NCBI RefSeq assembly: GCF_016595415.1
Contig: NZ_JAENIO010000024.1
Span: 1-60,058 of the forward strand
DNA: 60,058 nt
From: Roseibacillus ishigakijimensis
GTDB lineage: Bacteria; Verrucomicrobiota; Verrucomicrobiia; Verrucomicrobiales; Akkermansiaceae
Reading direction: 5' to 3'
The notes below the pieces were generated by a model. That model saw only the letters and a program-made list of their open reading frames with translations. It was not told the origin of the DNA and did no database searches. The position numbers were made by a program, and so were the translations under genes. How positions within the stretch are numbered: the stretch's first letter is position 1; each line of letters opens with the position of its first letter. Below are positions 51,190 to 60,058 of the stretch, piece by piece.

Positions 51190-52746
51190 ATGCGTGCTCT
51201 TCTCATTTTTCTCACCCTCACCTGTTCCCTTTGGGCCGAAAAAAAGCCCAACATCGTCTTCTTCCTCGTCGACGACCTGGGTATCCGCGATCTCTCCGGC
51301 GAAGGCTCTTCATTTTATGAGACGCCACGCATCGACGCCTTGGCGCAAAAGTCGCTGCGCTTCACCAACGGCTACTCCACTTGCCAGGTCTGCTCCCCTT
51401 CGCGGGCGTCCATCTTGACCGGCAAATACCCGCCACGCATCGGCATCACCGATTGGATTGGCGCGGCCACTGGCGAGAACTGGAAGCGCAATGACAAGAT
51501 TCTTCCCGCCCCCAATGCCAATGCGCTGCCTGCCGAAGACACCACCCTGGCGGAGGCCCTCGCGGCGGAAGGCTACGCCACTTGGTTTTTTGGCAAATGG
51601 CATCTCGGCGGCAAGGGCTCCTTCCCCGAGGATCACGGCTTTCAGCTCAATGTGGGCGGCCATCATGCGGGCTCACCTCCAGGGGGCTTCTTCGCGCCCT
51701 TCACCAATCCCAAGATCTCGGAAGAAATCCCCGCCGGGACTTCCCTCACCCTCTGGCTCGCCGAGAGAACGGCGCAGGAAATCCGCAACCACCAGGTCAA
51801 CGAGCCTGAGAAACCCTTCCTCGCCTACCTTTCCTTCTACGCCGTGCACGGGCCCATCCAGACCACCCCGGAGCTTTGGAAAAAGTATCAGCAAAAAGCC
51901 GCGGCCAACTCCCAGGCCGACGAGCGCTTCGGAATCGATCGCACCTTGCCCGTGCGCCAGGTGCAGGACAATCCCATCTACGCGGGCATGATGGAAACCC
52001 TCGACCAAGCAATCGGCACCGTCCTCGACACCCTCGAGGAGCTGGAGCTAAGCAATGACACCATCGTCGTCTTCACGGGCGATAACGGCGGGGTGACCAG
52101 CGGCGACGCTTTTGCCACCGCCGCTCTCCCTCTGCGCGGCGGCAAAGGACGGCAATGGGAGGGCGGACTGCGCGCTCCCTACTACCTCTATGTGCCCGGC
52201 AAAACCCAGGCCGGAGCGACCGACGACACCCCGGTGACGGGCACGGACTTCTACCCCACCTTGCTGGACCTGGCCGGACTGGATCTGCTCCCTGAGCAAC
52301 ACCTCGACGGTCTCTCCCTGCGCCCCTTGCTGGAGGGCAAGCCTCTCGCCGACCGCCCCCTCTTCTGGCACTACCCGCACTACGGAAACCAGGGTGGCGA
52401 GCCCTCCTCCATCCTTCGCCAAGGCGAGTGGAAGCTCATCCAGTATCTCGAAGACGGCCGTCTCGAGCTCTACCACTTGTCCAAGGACTCCGGCGAACAA
52501 CGGAACCTCGCCGCCGAACATCCCGAGCGGGCACACGCGATGCTCGTCATCCTGCAACGATTGCAAAAAGAAACCGGAGCCCTTCTCCCCGAGAAAGATC
52601 CCCGCTTCGACCCCGCCAAGAAAAAGCAACAAATCGAAAACTGGCACACCGGGCTGAAGGAACGCCTCGAAAAGCAGCACGCCCGCTACCTCGACCCCTC
52701 CTTCCAGCCTAACAAGAACTGGTGGGGCGCTCTCCCGCAGGATTGA
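51190..52746 (+). CDS. Sulfatase (S1 family)
   Basis: ATG 51190 gives 518 residues with signal peptide ending L-W-A. Metal ligands D28-D29 lie in L-V-D-D-L-G. The formylglycine-type signature is C68-S-P-S-R, followed by F-G-K-W-H-L-G and the later T-G-D-N-G-G motif. The C-terminal extension ends [12 protein letters not shown]. It differs from the other sulfatase in the window (I-R-D-L instead of Y-G-D-L after the first motif), so a different substrate is likely. Together with the sialidase and GH1 neighbours it suggests sulfated glycan breakdown. Confidence 0.92.
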   Translation: MRALLIFLTLTCSLWAEKKPNIVFFLVDDLGIRDLSGEGSSFYETPRIDALAQKSLRFTNGYSTCQVCSPSRASILTGKYPPRIGITDWIGAATGENWKRNDKILPAPNANALPAEDTTLAEALAAEGYATWFFGKWHLGGKGSFPEDHGFQLNVGGHHAGSPPGGFFAPFTNPKISEEIPAGTSLTLWLAERTAQEIRNHQVNEPEKPFLAYLSFYAVHGPIQTTPELWKKYQQKAAANSQADERFGIDRTLPVRQVQDNPIYAGMMETLDQAIGTVLDTLEELELSNDTIVVFTGDNGGVTSGDAFATAALPLRGGKGRQWEGGLRAPYYLYVPGKTQAGATDDTPVTGTDFYPTLLDLAGLDLLPEQHLDGLSLRPLLEGKPLADRPLFWHYPHYGNQGGEPSSILRQGEWKLIQYLEDGRLELYHLSKDSGEQRNLAAEHPERAHAMLVILQRLQKETGALLPEKDPRFDPAKKKQQIENWHTGLKERLEKQHARYLDPSFQPNKNWWGALPQD

Positions 52747-52778
52747 ATGGAACAAGCCGAAGGGCTAGCCTCCCTCGC

Positions 52779-54114
52779 ATGCCTCCCTCCGCCCCTCCCT
52801 TCCAAACCCTCATTACGCGGGAGGCCAATGAGTTGGAAAAACGGCTCGCCCAAGTCGCCCGCGAGGCAGGGCTGGCCGTGGAAGTCATCCCAGCCCTGGC
52901 CAATGATGAGGCCACAGACGAAGTGACAGAGGCCAATGCCGCTCTCGCCAGCGCCGATGGAGTCATTGTTTTTCACGAATCTCACACTGACTTGAAGGAC
53001 CCCGAAAAGTCGGCTCTCAGCAACCACCTCCTCGCCAAAGCCAAAGAATCTGGCAAAGCCACGCTCGTGATGACCGGGGGCACCTGGCATCCCGAAGAAG
53101 CCCTCAAGGCCCTGCAAACCTGGCTAAACCAGAAAAAGCCTACCAAGATCTACCTGACAGGACCAGACTGCTCGCAAGACCGGTTCAGTCCGCACTTTGC
53201 CGATCACCTCCTGCGCCGGCTCCTCGGTCTCTTACCTTCTCCCCAACACGATCGCCTCCTCACTGTCACCGCTTTGACCCTTGCGGGCGGCAGCTGCCTC
53301 CAAGCAGCCGTCAATGACCAGATGTTGGGAGAGAAGGACTACGGAACGGCCATTTTTTTAACAATTGCCGCCGCTCTCTTTTGGAGCGGCAGCCAGAGCG
53401 CCCTTCGCTTCGCCAGCTTCCTCATGGGATGGAGCGCCCTCGTTCAACTGTCGATGGTCGCCTACCACCTCCTTTTATGGCGACCCTATCGCTTGAACCA
53501 TTCAAACGACTTTTACCCACCGGACAGCTTCCCCTTTTGGCAGGGCTTCGTCGGCTCTGCCATGGTGGGCGTGGCACTCACCGCTCTCCTAGCGGCCGTT
53601 CACCACAAAAGGCGGATTCAATTTTGGACCAGGACGGTGAAAATCTGGTCCGTGGTGTTCGGCTTCCTAATCCTACTTGGCTTGACTGCCTGGACGGTGG
53701 AGCTTCTGCGAACCCAAGAGGTGACCGAACTCTCGCCATCAGAGCGAGCCCCCTACGAAGCGGTGATCGCTTTTTACCAAAAACAAGGCACCAAAGCCCC
53801 GCCTACGGTGGAAGAATCCTTCCTGAAATCCGTGAACCAAAACGGTCAAATCGGCTTTATTGCAGGGGAAAAATGCTCAAGGCGAGCAACTCAGCCATCA
53901 CGGGCAAACCCTCTTTCCCGAGCAATTTTCCTACTCAATGAGATGGCCCCATGGAGAGCCTGGGGAAATCTTCGAGATCACGGGCGGCGCCGATCAAGCC
54001 GTCTTTTGGCGAGGCAGGTTGTTCAAAAAAACCGTCCGCACGGACACAGGCGAATGGCTGGAACTCATGATTGCAATCGGCGGACGAGTCGACCACGAGG
54101 CCGGGACCGAGTGA
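52779..54114 (+). pseudogene. Polytopic membrane protein of unknown function, interrupted by a frameshift
   Basis: From ATG 52779 the protein begins with a cytoplasmic alpha/beta region (~1-130; strands [17 protein letters not shown]). About four transmembrane segments follow (~185-330). The frame then changes at a run of five As (53869-53873). Removing one A joins G-F-I-A-G-E to N-A-Q-G-E-Q-L and continues in the second frame for ~80 sensible residues to the TGA at 54112-54114 (a beta-rich tail, [14 protein letters not shown]). Without the correction the first frame runs on, arginine-rich and meaningless, into the cyclophilin gene. It may be a sequencing error, a real mutation, or slippage on the A-run. 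Confidence 0.65.
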
Positions 54115-54164
54115 GGAAAATTCGCTCTGGACTCCGGGCTCTGGTTTCTAGAGGCTTCGCCACC

Positions 54165-54659
54165 ATGGACGACATCAAAATCACCATCCACACCAACAAG
54201 GGCGACATCGATCTCACTCTTTTCCCCGACGACGCTCCAGTCACCGTCGCCTCCTTCCTGCACCTCGCTTCCCGCGGCTTCTACGACGGCCTCACCTTCC
54301 ACCGCGTGATCAGCAACTTCATGATCCAGGGCGGCTGCCCCCTCGGCACCGGCACTGGCGGCCCCGGCTACAAGTTTGAGTGCGAATGCAAAGCCAACCG
54401 CCGCCATGACAAGGCCGGCATTCTCTCCATGGCCAACGCCGGACCCAACACCAATGGCTCCCAGTTCTTCATCACCCACGGCCCCACTCCCCACCTCGAC
54501 GGCAAGCACACCGTCTTTGGCGAGACCACCAAGGGTCAGGACGTCATCGATTCCATTCGCAAAAACGACGTCATTGAGAACATCACCATCCACGGCTCCA
54601 CGGACGAACTCTTCGCCGCTCACGCCGACCGCATCGCAGACTGGAAAGCGGCAGCCTGA
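54165..54659 (+). CDS. Cyclophilin-type peptidyl-prolyl cis-trans isomerase
   Basis: ATG 54165 gives 164 residues, standard for bacterial PpiB-like enzymes. The active-site pattern is complete: F-H-R-V-I-x-x-F-M-I-Q-G-G, then [20 protein letters not shown], then L-D-G-K-H-T-V-F-G. No signal peptide, so cytoplasmic. The same frame is open far upstream because of the frameshifted membrane gene, but the fusion is not real: the intervening residues are arginine-rich and non-conserved. It assists protein folding. Confidence 0.93.
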   Translation: MDDIKITIHTNKGDIDLTLFPDDAPVTVASFLHLASRGFYDGLTFHRVISNFMIQGGCPLGTGTGGPGYKFECECKANRRHDKAGILSMANAGPNTNGSQFFITHGPTPHLDGKHTVFGETTKGQDVIDSIRKNDVIENITIHGSTDELFAAHADRIADWKAAA

Positions 54660-54750
54660 GCCCTGCTCGGCCACCTGAATTCATTTTCCCACCCTGCGGG
54701 CAAGGTTCTCACTCCCGGCGAGTTGACACCGCTGCCAGCAGGGTTTCTTT

Positions 54751-55056
54751 ATGCTCATGCATCCGGATTGCCCGCTCGCGGACTTCACGGCCAAACTGGC
54801 CCGCATCCCCTTGGGCTCCTCCACCGGCTGGGCCCATGGCCGCAGGTATCTCCTCACACGCCTGCAAGTGGCCGGGGGCGGAGGCGAAAAGCTCATCGGC
54901 GAAGCCGCCGATGGTTCGGATTACATCAGCCTCAATCTCTACCACCTGAGAAAAGGAAAACTCCTCAGACCTTGCGAAATGTCTGCCCGCAAGGTCATCG
55001 ACTTCGTCCAAGGATTGGAGTTCTCCCCCCCCGGCACCACAGGCCAACCGGATTGA
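54751..55056 (+). CDS. Small protein of unknown function
   Basis: The protein has 101 residues (ATG 54751, or ATG 54757 two codons on). A TTGACA box at 54723-54728 lies just upstream, but a matching -10 would overlap the start codon, so transcription is unclear. The composition is balanced with ordered-looking segments (Y-I-S-L-N-L-Y-H-L-R-K-G-K-L-L-R-P-C-E-M, K-V-I-D-F-V). It has no signal peptide and no recognised domain. Codon use resembles the neighbours. Likely a genuine conserved small protein. Confidence 0.6.
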   Translation: MLMHPDCPLADFTAKLARIPLGSSTGWAHGRRYLLTRLQVAGGGGEKLIGEAADGSDYISLNLYHLRKGKLLRPCEMSARKVIDFVQGLEFSPPGTTGQPD

Positions 55057-55102
55057 GAACCTCGCTCTTCCCCTTTCTCGCTCTCTTTGCTAAACTGACG
55101 AA

Positions 55103-55558
55103 ATGCTCCGACTTGTTGCCTCCCTGTCCCTTCTGACGGCCCTGGTTTCCTGTGCCGATCACCCTCCCGTGGTGGAAAGTGCGAAAGCCTCCTCTCCTCC
55201 TCCGGCCGAAAAGAAAGTCGTCAAACCCAAACTCATCGCGGGCAAATACATCGTCGCCTCCACCCAGCGCGGGAAAATGTCCTGGTATTCCGTAAAAACC
55301 AACGGAGGCACCAAAACAGCCTCGGGCAAGCGCTTCACAAACGCCGGAGCCACTGCCGCACACCGCACCTTGGCTTTCGGCTCCAAAGTGCGCGTCACCA
55401 ATCTCCGCAACAACCGTTCCCAAATCGTCACCATCACCGACCGGGGCCCCTTCATCAAAGGACGTATCATCGACGTCTCCATCGGGACCGCGCGCAAACT
55501 GGGCTTCGTCAATGCCGGTGTGGTATCCTGCAAAGTGGAAGTCTTGAAGACTCCCTGA
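55103..55558 (+). CDS. rlpA: RlpA-like lipoprotein (double-psi beta-barrel)
   Basis: The protein has 151 residues with a lipoprotein signal ending L-V-S-C (~17). After a proline/lysine linker comes a DPBB domain at ~50-150: G-K-M-S-W-Y-S, T-A-S-G-K-R-F, A-A-H-R-T-L-A-F-G-S-K-V-R-V-T-N, V-T-I-T-D-R-G-P-F and D-V-S. It has the shape of a lytic transglycosylase-like RlpA that acts on glycan strands at the septum, without the C-terminal SPOR domain. It is convergent with the MFS gene, 3 bases apart. Confidence 0.9.
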   Translation: MLRLVASLSLLTALVSCADHPPVVESAKASSPPPAEKKVVKPKLIAGKYIVASTQRGKMSWYSVKTNGGTKTASGKRFTNAGATAAHRTLAFGSKVRVTNLRNNRSQIVTITDRGPFIKGRIIDVSIGTARKLGFVNAGVVSCKVEVLKTP

Positions 55559-55561
55559 TCC

Positions 55562-56776
55562 TCAGTCGTCTTTTCTCAAGCTCTCCTTGAACTGAGGCAA
55601 AATCATAAAAGTGGAGAGCGTCATCAAAGTCGCTCCAATGATGCCAACCACCTGGGGCGAAAAAGCTGCCGCCACCGTGAAACCAATGAAAGGGGCCGCC
55701 GTCCCCCGGCAGCCGGTCAGGAAGGTGTGCACACTCATATACTCCGCCACATGGTCCTCGTGGGCGAACTTGGTAACCCAGAGACTCCAAGCCACATTTC
55801 CTCCCGCCTTCCCGATGCCATGGAGGGCCAATCCAAGATAGAGCGCCCAAACCGCGCCCCCGAGAAAGAAGACCAACACGGCCGCGATGAAAAAGAGATT
55901 GATGATGATGCGAACGGAGAAAAAGTTCACGCGGTCAAAGACCACCCCCCACAGAAACACCGTCACCAGGAAGCAAGCTTCCGGCGTGGTCGTCGTGATC
56001 AAGCTCACCTGATCCGCACTGAGCCCGTAGCCGTAATCGGGATTCGCGACGAATTCGACAAAGATCCCGAAGCACAGGAGATTCCCGAAGCCCAAGACCA
56101 TCCAAGCGATGAGCAGCTTGCGAAAAGGCGCATCACTGCGGACATGACCGAAGGCATCAAAGAGCCGCACCCCGACGGTTTTGCGTAGCTTGATCGGAGC
56201 CATCGCCATCACACAGACGGCCATCAACACGCAGCAGAGAGCATAGCAAGAGAGCAGCCAAGGATAGTCATCCGGACGCTCCCGCAACCAGAAACCGAAA
56301 GCCAAACCAGTCAGCACGGCCGCCAACTTGCGAAAAATCGCTGTAAAAGCAAAAAGCTGGCCTCGATTGAGGTCCGGATAATGCCGCCGATAAATTTGCG
56401 AAAAGAGCGGCATGGAAAGGGTCAATCCCAACTGCGCGCCACACATGCCCACCAGATACCAGAGCAGGCTTTCGGGTTGGCAAGCGGCGAGGAGAAAACC
56501 CGCTGCCGCAAAGAAGGAAAGGCCACAGATGGCGGCATTGACGCTACAGCCCAAGCGCCGCACGAACTGCACCACGAACAAGCTGAGCAAAAGGCCCACA
56601 CTAGCCGAGGCCACCAGCACGGCCTTCTGCGTCTGGCTCGCCCCAAAAACCGACACCGCCAGAAAGACCGCAAAGGTGGTCCCCACCGTCTCGATCACTC
56701 CTGCCGGCAGTGAGCGCACGAGCTCCAGCCGAAACGTGCGCCGGTTCCATTGGCTATCACTGGGAAGATTGAACAC
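55562..56776 (-). CDS. Major facilitator superfamily transporter
   Basis: The start is GTG 56776; the product has 404 residues with about twelve hydrophobic segments in two halves. A loop between segments 2 and 3 has R-R-L-G, and one between 4 and 5 has Y-R-R-H-Y-P-x-x-x-R-G-Q. Substrate cannot be assigned. It starts 10 bases after the ctaA stop on the same strand, so it is probably transcribed with ctaA. The charged cytoplasmic loop in the middle (R-K-T-V-G-V-R-L-F...) is typical. Confidence 0.85.
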   Translation of the reverse strand: MFNLPSDSQWNRRTFRLELVRSLPAGVIETVGTTFAVFLAVSVFGASQTQKAVLVASASVGLLLSLFVVQFVRRLGCSVNAAICGLSFFAAAGFLLAACQPESLLWYLVGMCGAQLGLTLSMPLFSQIYRRHYPDLNRGQLFAFTAIFRKLAAVLTGLAFGFWLRERPDDYPWLLSCYALCCVLMAVCVMAMAPIKLRKTVGVRLFDAFGHVRSDAPFRKLLIAWMVLGFGNLLCFGIFVEFVANPDYGYGLSADQVSLITTTTPEACFLVTVFLWGVVFDRVNFFSVRIIINLFFIAAVLVFFLGGAVWALYLGLALHGIGKAGGNVAWSLWVTKFAHEDHVAEYMSVHTFLTGCRGTAAPFIGFTVAAAFSPQVVGIIGATLMTLSTFMILPQFKESLRKDD

Positions 56777-56786
56777 GGGGCTGTTT

Positions 56787-57776
56787 CTAATTTTTTGCCC
56801 GTTGCAGGACCAGGCTCCAGTCGCAAAGCACCGTCACCATGAGGCCCGCCACCCCGACATGAAGCACTTGCACCCAGGCATAGACCCCCACCTGAGCCAA
56901 GATGAGGCCCATGACCATCATGGCCAGCACAAGACCAGCCATCACCTTGGCGCGCAACTCCACGACCCCCAACTGCCGGGCCTTCCAAAAGACCAAGCCC
57001 ATCAACAAAACGATGAGCCAAGAAAAACTACGGTGCACGAGATAGATCGCACTCTGCTCCAATTCCCAGATCCAATCTGCCCGGGCCTCTCCCTTGTGCG
57101 ACCGCGCGAGGACATCGGTCAACTCCCGCACTTGCGAGCCAAAGATTCCCTCCGCCAGCACAAGCGCCAAAAGCGCCCACACCCAGGGAGCCAGCTTTTT
57201 CCCAACCACAAAAGAAGGTTGGGCCGAAACCTCCCGTCGACAGTAGACGAGGATAAAGATCAGGGCCATGGCTAGCGCGAGGTGCAAAGAAATGATGCCG
57301 GGCTTTAATCCCGAATAAACCACCATCGCACCCATGACCGCATTGAGCAAAATGATGAAAAGCGAAAGCGCGGACAGGGTGATGAGCTTTTTCCGTCTAT
57401 TGTCTTTTGGCAAATAGAAGGCCGCCACCAGAGCCGCGAGCGCAAGAAATCCCAGTGGAAGAGCCACCAGCCGATTCGCAAACTCGGTCCAAGTGTGCAC
57501 CGGATTGAAACTCTCGAGAATGTGCTCCGGAGTCACCGTGTCCAAATCACGCCCCAAACGCTCCGCCTTTTGCTCAAAGCGTTCATAGTTGATTTTAGAC
57601 AAGTCGACCTGCTCTACTTTCCACGGAGGGATCAGCTGCCCCCAACACTTCGGCCAATCGGGACAACCCAGCCCGGCCCCGCTGGCACGCACAATGGCTC
57701 CCACAAAGACCAAAAGCAGAAGAAAGACCAGCACTCCAGTCACCAATCTGCCAAACCACACCTCCCCTTTCGTCAT
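56787..57776 (-). CDS. ctaA: COX15/CtaA-family haem A synthase
   Basis: The protein has 329 residues with about eight transmembrane helices. Family features: R-L-V-T-G at the start, G-A-I-V-R-A-S-G-A-G-L-G-C-P-D-W-P-x-C-W-G in the first loop with its conserved cysteine pair, E-F-x-N-R-L-V-A after helix 1, histidine in S-L-H-L-A, and V-H-R-S-F in the second half. It oxidises haem O to haem A for cytochrome c oxidase in the inner membrane. No cox genes are beside it. It is followed by the MFS gene on the same strand. Confidence 0.92.
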   Translation of the reverse strand: MTKGEVWFGRLVTGVLVFLLLLVFVGAIVRASGAGLGCPDWPKCWGQLIPPWKVEQVDLSKINYERFEQKAERLGRDLDTVTPEHILESFNPVHTWTEFANRLVALPLGFLALAALVAAFYLPKDNRRKKLITLSALSLFIILLNAVMGAMVVYSGLKPGIISLHLALAMALIFILVYCRREVSAQPSFVVGKKLAPWVWALLALVLAEGIFGSQVRELTDVLARSHKGEARADWIWELEQSAIYLVHRSFSWLIVLLMGLVFWKARQLGVVELRAKVMAGLVLAMMVMGLILAQVGVYAWVQVLHVGVAGLMVTVLCDWSLVLQRAKN

Positions 57777-57820
57777 CAGGGGGAGACTTTAGCGCGCGGT
57801 GCCCATTCGTCGAGTGCGAT

Positions 57821-59020
57821 TCAGCTCTCCGTCGCGGTCTCCCGGACAGACGACCCGTCGGCCTCCTGCACCGCAGTGCGCAATTCCTCAACGCGCGCTT
57901 TCATATTGACCCGATCCTCTTTGCTCATCGCTACCGCCAGCCAACGGAAATCTTCACTGTTGAGCATGGCCACCTTCATCAACATGGTCAGCGGAACCGC
58001 CAAAAGCATCCCCACCGGCCCCCAAAGCCAACCCCAGAACATCACGGAAAGTATCACCATCAAAGTCGACAAACCAAACCGGCTGCCCATCAGCATCGGC
58101 TCTATAAAATTGCCAATAAAAACATTAATCGCAGTGTAACCAGTCGCCACCGCGAGAGCTTGGGGTCCTCCACTGACGATGAGCGCGAGCACGGTGGGCG
58201 GCACCCCGGCAATGACAGAACCGATCACCGGGACATAGTTCAAGGCATAGGCCAAGATTCCCCAGAGAATGAAAAAATCCAAATCCGCGATCCAGCAAAG
58301 CAATCCAGCCAACAAGCCCGTCACCAGACTGACCACCGTTTTGATTCCCAAAAAACGTTGAATATCGCGGGTCGCACTGAAGATGCGTTCAAAGTCAGGA
58401 CCTTTAGCCTCACAAATAGCACTGATACGACGGCCATACATCCGGGCTTCAGTCAGCATGAAGATAGTCATCAGAAGCACGAAGAAGGTCGTGCCGAAGA
58501 AGGAGGCCACCCGACCGACAACCCCAGTGCCCAGACTCCAAACTTGTCCAAAATCAATCTGCTCCAACTGATCCAGGGCCTTGCTCCGGAAATAACTATC
58601 GACGGTTTCGCGAGCATTCTCAAACTCCCGCTTCTCCAATTGCTCGACGATGAACAGGGAGACATCCCCAATCTTTTTCTCCACCAGGCTCTTGTAAGAA
58701 CTCGGATCAGCCGGACCGGTTCCCGCCCACTTCTCGCTAAAATCTCCCACCAGAATCACCGCGATCACCACCACTCCGGCCAAAAACGCGAAATCGACCA
58801 AGACCGTCAGCAAAACTGCCAGCCAACGGGGAACGCGGTGCTCGCGGAGCCAATTGGTGATGGGAAACGACACCGTTGCGATGAAAAACGCCAAAAGGAC
58901 CGGGACAAAAATGCTGGCTGCGGCCTTGAGCCCAGCGATGACAATCACAGTGGCGGCTGCCAGAAACATGAACTTAAGCCCGCCACTGGGCTCGCCATAA
59001 CCGCCTTTTGTCAACTTCAT
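57821..59020 (-). CDS. AI-2E family (PerM/TqsA-like) permease
   Basis: ATG 59020 (GTG 59023 just before it) gives 399 residues. There are two N-terminal membrane helices, two more before a soluble loop (~100-165), and four or more in the C-half. Family motifs include G-x-x-x-x-L-N-Y-V-P-x-I-G near residue 265 and N-x-x-E-P-x-L-M-G near 305. The C-terminus is hydrophilic. Family members transport small molecules or ions, and the AI-2 exporter name does not prove AI-2 as substrate. It is divergent from queE. Confidence 0.9.
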   Translation of the reverse strand: MKLTKGGYGEPSGGLKFMFLAAATVIVIAGLKAAASIFVPVLLAFFIATVSFPITNWLREHRVPRWLAVLLTVLVDFAFLAGVVVIAVILVGDFSEKWAGTGPADPSSYKSLVEKKIGDVSLFIVEQLEKREFENARETVDSYFRSKALDQLEQIDFGQVWSLGTGVVGRVASFFGTTFFVLLMTIFMLTEARMYGRRISAICEAKGPDFERIFSATRDIQRFLGIKTVVSLVTGLLAGLLCWIADLDFFILWGILAYALNYVPVIGSVIAGVPPTVLALIVSGGPQALAVATGYTAINVFIGNFIEPMLMGSRFGLSTLMVILSVMFWGWLWGPVGMLLAVPLTMLMKVAMLNSEDFRWLAVAMSKEDRVNMKARVEELRTAVQEADGSSVRETATES

Positions 59021-59150
59021 CACCTGTATGACGGGAGCCTAACCCAACTACCGCCATTCCTCCAATGACTTCCTGAAGGAATTTTATTCCTCTCCCTATC
59101 CTGCCCCCGTAAAGCTGTCCTCCAACCCCACGGCCCCTCGAAACTCACTC

Positions 59151-59891
59151 ATGAAACTTGCTCGCTTCGCTCATGGAGAACCGGAAATTTTTCGCACCTT
59201 GCAAGGCGAAGGCCCCTCCCTGGGCTGTCCTGCTGTCTTTCTCCGGCTTTCCCTATGCAATCTCCACTGCCACTGGTGCGACACCCCCTTCACCTGGAAC
59301 TGGGAAGGCACTCCCTGGGCCCACCAGGATGAGCACAAATTCTCAAAAGAAGAACAGATTGTCGAACTGAGTCCCGAAGAAGTCGCCCACCAACTCTCAG
59401 ACCATCTTCAACCCGGCGATCGTTTGGTCCTCACAGGTGGAGAACCGCTTCTCCAACAGAGCGAGCTGTTCTCCCTCCTCCAATTGCTTTCCGCGAAGGA
59501 GCAAGTGGTCGAAATCGAAACAAATGGCACCCAATTGCCTACTCAAGAGCTGGATGCTTGCATCAGCCAATACAATGTCTCCCCGAAATTATCAAATTCA
59601 CGCAACTCGAAATCACTGCGGGAAAAGGCGACCGCGCTCGAATTTTACGCCTCTTGCAACCGGGCCTACTTCAAGTTTGTCGTGCAATCACGGGACGATT
59701 TGGAGGAAGTGAAAAACCTGCAAGAGCGTTATCGGATCCCCAAAGACAGACTTTTGCTCATGCCCGAGGGCCGCAGCCCGGAGGCGTTGCAGAACAATCG
59801 GCTCTGGCTAGCAGAAGAATGCCTCCGGCATGGCTACCGTCTCACCGACCGCCTGCACGTGCTCCTTTGGGGCGACGAACGCGGTAAGTAG
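59151..59891 (+). CDS. queE: 7-carboxy-7-deazaguanine synthase
   Basis: The protein has 246 residues. It is a radical-SAM enzyme with C36-x3-C40-x2-C43 binding the 4Fe-4S cluster, L-Q-G-E-G before it, and V-L-T-G-G-E-P-L and E-I-E-T-N-G for SAM and substrate binding. It makes CDG from 6-carboxytetrahydropterin in preQ0/queuosine synthesis. It sits apart from other que genes (none in window). The C-terminal segment N-V-S-P-K-L-x-N-S is complete. Confidence 0.93.
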   Translation: MKLARFAHGEPEIFRTLQGEGPSLGCPAVFLRLSLCNLHCHWCDTPFTWNWEGTPWAHQDEHKFSKEEQIVELSPEEVAHQLSDHLQPGDRLVLTGGEPLLQQSELFSLLQLLSAKEQVVEIETNGTQLPTQELDACISQYNVSPKLSNSRNSKSLREKATALEFYASCNRAYFKFVVQSRDDLEEVKNLQERYRIPKDRLLLMPEGRSPEALQNNRLWLAEECLRHGYRLTDRLHVLLWGDERGK

Positions 59892-59912
59892 GAGCGAGCC
59901 ACTGGCTTGCTC
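59892..59912. repeat. Stem-loop at the 3' edge after queE
   Basis: GAGCGAGCC (59892-59900) pairs with the GGCTTGCTC arm (59904-59912), one wobble, 3-base loop. The queE stop is inside the first base pairs. No T-tract follows. The remaining bases to the end of the window show no gene I can support. Confidence 0.35.
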
Positions 59913-60058
59913 TCCGGTGTCGCCGGGCCTCCGGTCTGGCCCAGAACTCCGTCCTGATACGTCTCTGCCTCTCCGCCACGCGGGACGCGTCTTCCCTTTC
60001 TGGCAGCCGACTTCCCCTGTCCTCCTTCCAGTCCCTCTTCGCGGACAAAAAAAGAGCC

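Noticed and set aside
52722-54659. Apparent 645-residue fusion of a membrane protein with cyclophilin
   Set aside because: The joining stretch is arginine-rich and non-conserved. A frameshift at the A-run and a proper ATG at 54165 explain it better.
59892-59960. Terminator for queE
   Set aside because: The stem-loop has no T-tract and contains the end of the coding region; kept only as a stem-loop.
1-60058. tRNA, rRNA, insertion sequences, integrases, CRISPR arrays, prophage genes
   Set aside because: None recognised on reading the window. An automated tRNA/ncRNA search could still find small RNAs I cannot see.

Overview
The window (about 60 kb, GC-rich, roughly 60% by eye) reads as a chromosomal segment of a Verrucomicrobiota bacterium, probably of the Verrucomicrobiales. 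This is inferred from the gene content. Several exported proteins end in a PEP-CTERM-type tail (P-E-P, hydrophobic stretch, then R-R-R/K). A PSD1/cytochrome-c protein, a DUF1501 protein and sulfatases occur together. There is a full BamA, a 51-residue small basic protein typical of PVC bacteria, and many large exported proteins built from thrombospondin-type-3, cadherin-like and LamG-like modules. No rRNA, tRNA, insertion sequence, integrase or CRISPR array was recognised.

Layout. 1-4.2 kb: the 3' end of a type I restriction-modification locus (truncated GHKL ATPase of the AlbA/Schlafen-associated type, then hsdR, separated by a cluster of CCGCCAAT repeats). 4.3-7.6 kb: a small polysaccharide-export/SLBB protein, a Gfo/Idh/MocA oxidoreductase with a clear terminator, and an alpha/beta-hydrolase lipoprotein. 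7.6-13.4 kb: PSD1 protein, DUF1501 protein and arylsulfatase in tandem. 13.4-21.8 kb: a broken PEP-CTERM gene and three exported proteins sharing one LamG-like module. 21.9-26.0 kb: a NarL-type two-component pair whose sensor carries tandem OB-like domains, divergent from a DNRLRE PEP-CTERM protein. 26.2-31.1 kb: membrane protein, FtsB/DivIC-like protein, TPR protein, PTS EIIA-like protein and BamA. 31.3-38.0 kb: two large exported proteins, the second combining a glucose/sorbosone-dehydrogenase-like propeller with two haem-c motifs. 38.1-41.1 kb: a secreted protein of unknown function and an OmpR-type two-component pair. 41.1-46.5 kb (minus strand): DUF3482-type GTPase, TrkA, MnmE and HisC. 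46.7-47.7 kb: small basic protein and an RsuA/RluB-family pseudouridine synthase. 47.8-52.7 kb: an unusual GH1 glycosidase, a sialidase-like BNR protein and a sulfatase. 52.8-60 kb: a frameshifted membrane protein, cyclophilin, small unknown protein, RlpA, MFS transporter, CtaA, AI-2E-family permease and QueE.

The most remarkable object is the 734-residue GH1 protein at 47785-49989. Its two catalytic glutamates (E155 and E622) lie about 467 residues apart. Classical GH1 enzymes have roughly 180-200. The extra sequence in between is a type-3 periplasmic substrate-binding-protein (SBP_bac_3) domain in circularly permuted order: the C-terminal half comes first and the N-terminal half second. A signal peptide is absent, so this looks like a cytoplasmic glycosidase with a built-in small-molecule sensor. 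That reading is inference and testable by structure prediction.

Functionally the segment mixes housekeeping (outer-membrane assembly, division, tRNA modification, histidine synthesis, queuosine synthesis, haem A synthesis) with a lifestyle of extracellular polymer degradation (sulfatases, sialidase, GH1, large surface proteins) and two local two-component systems next to exported proteins.
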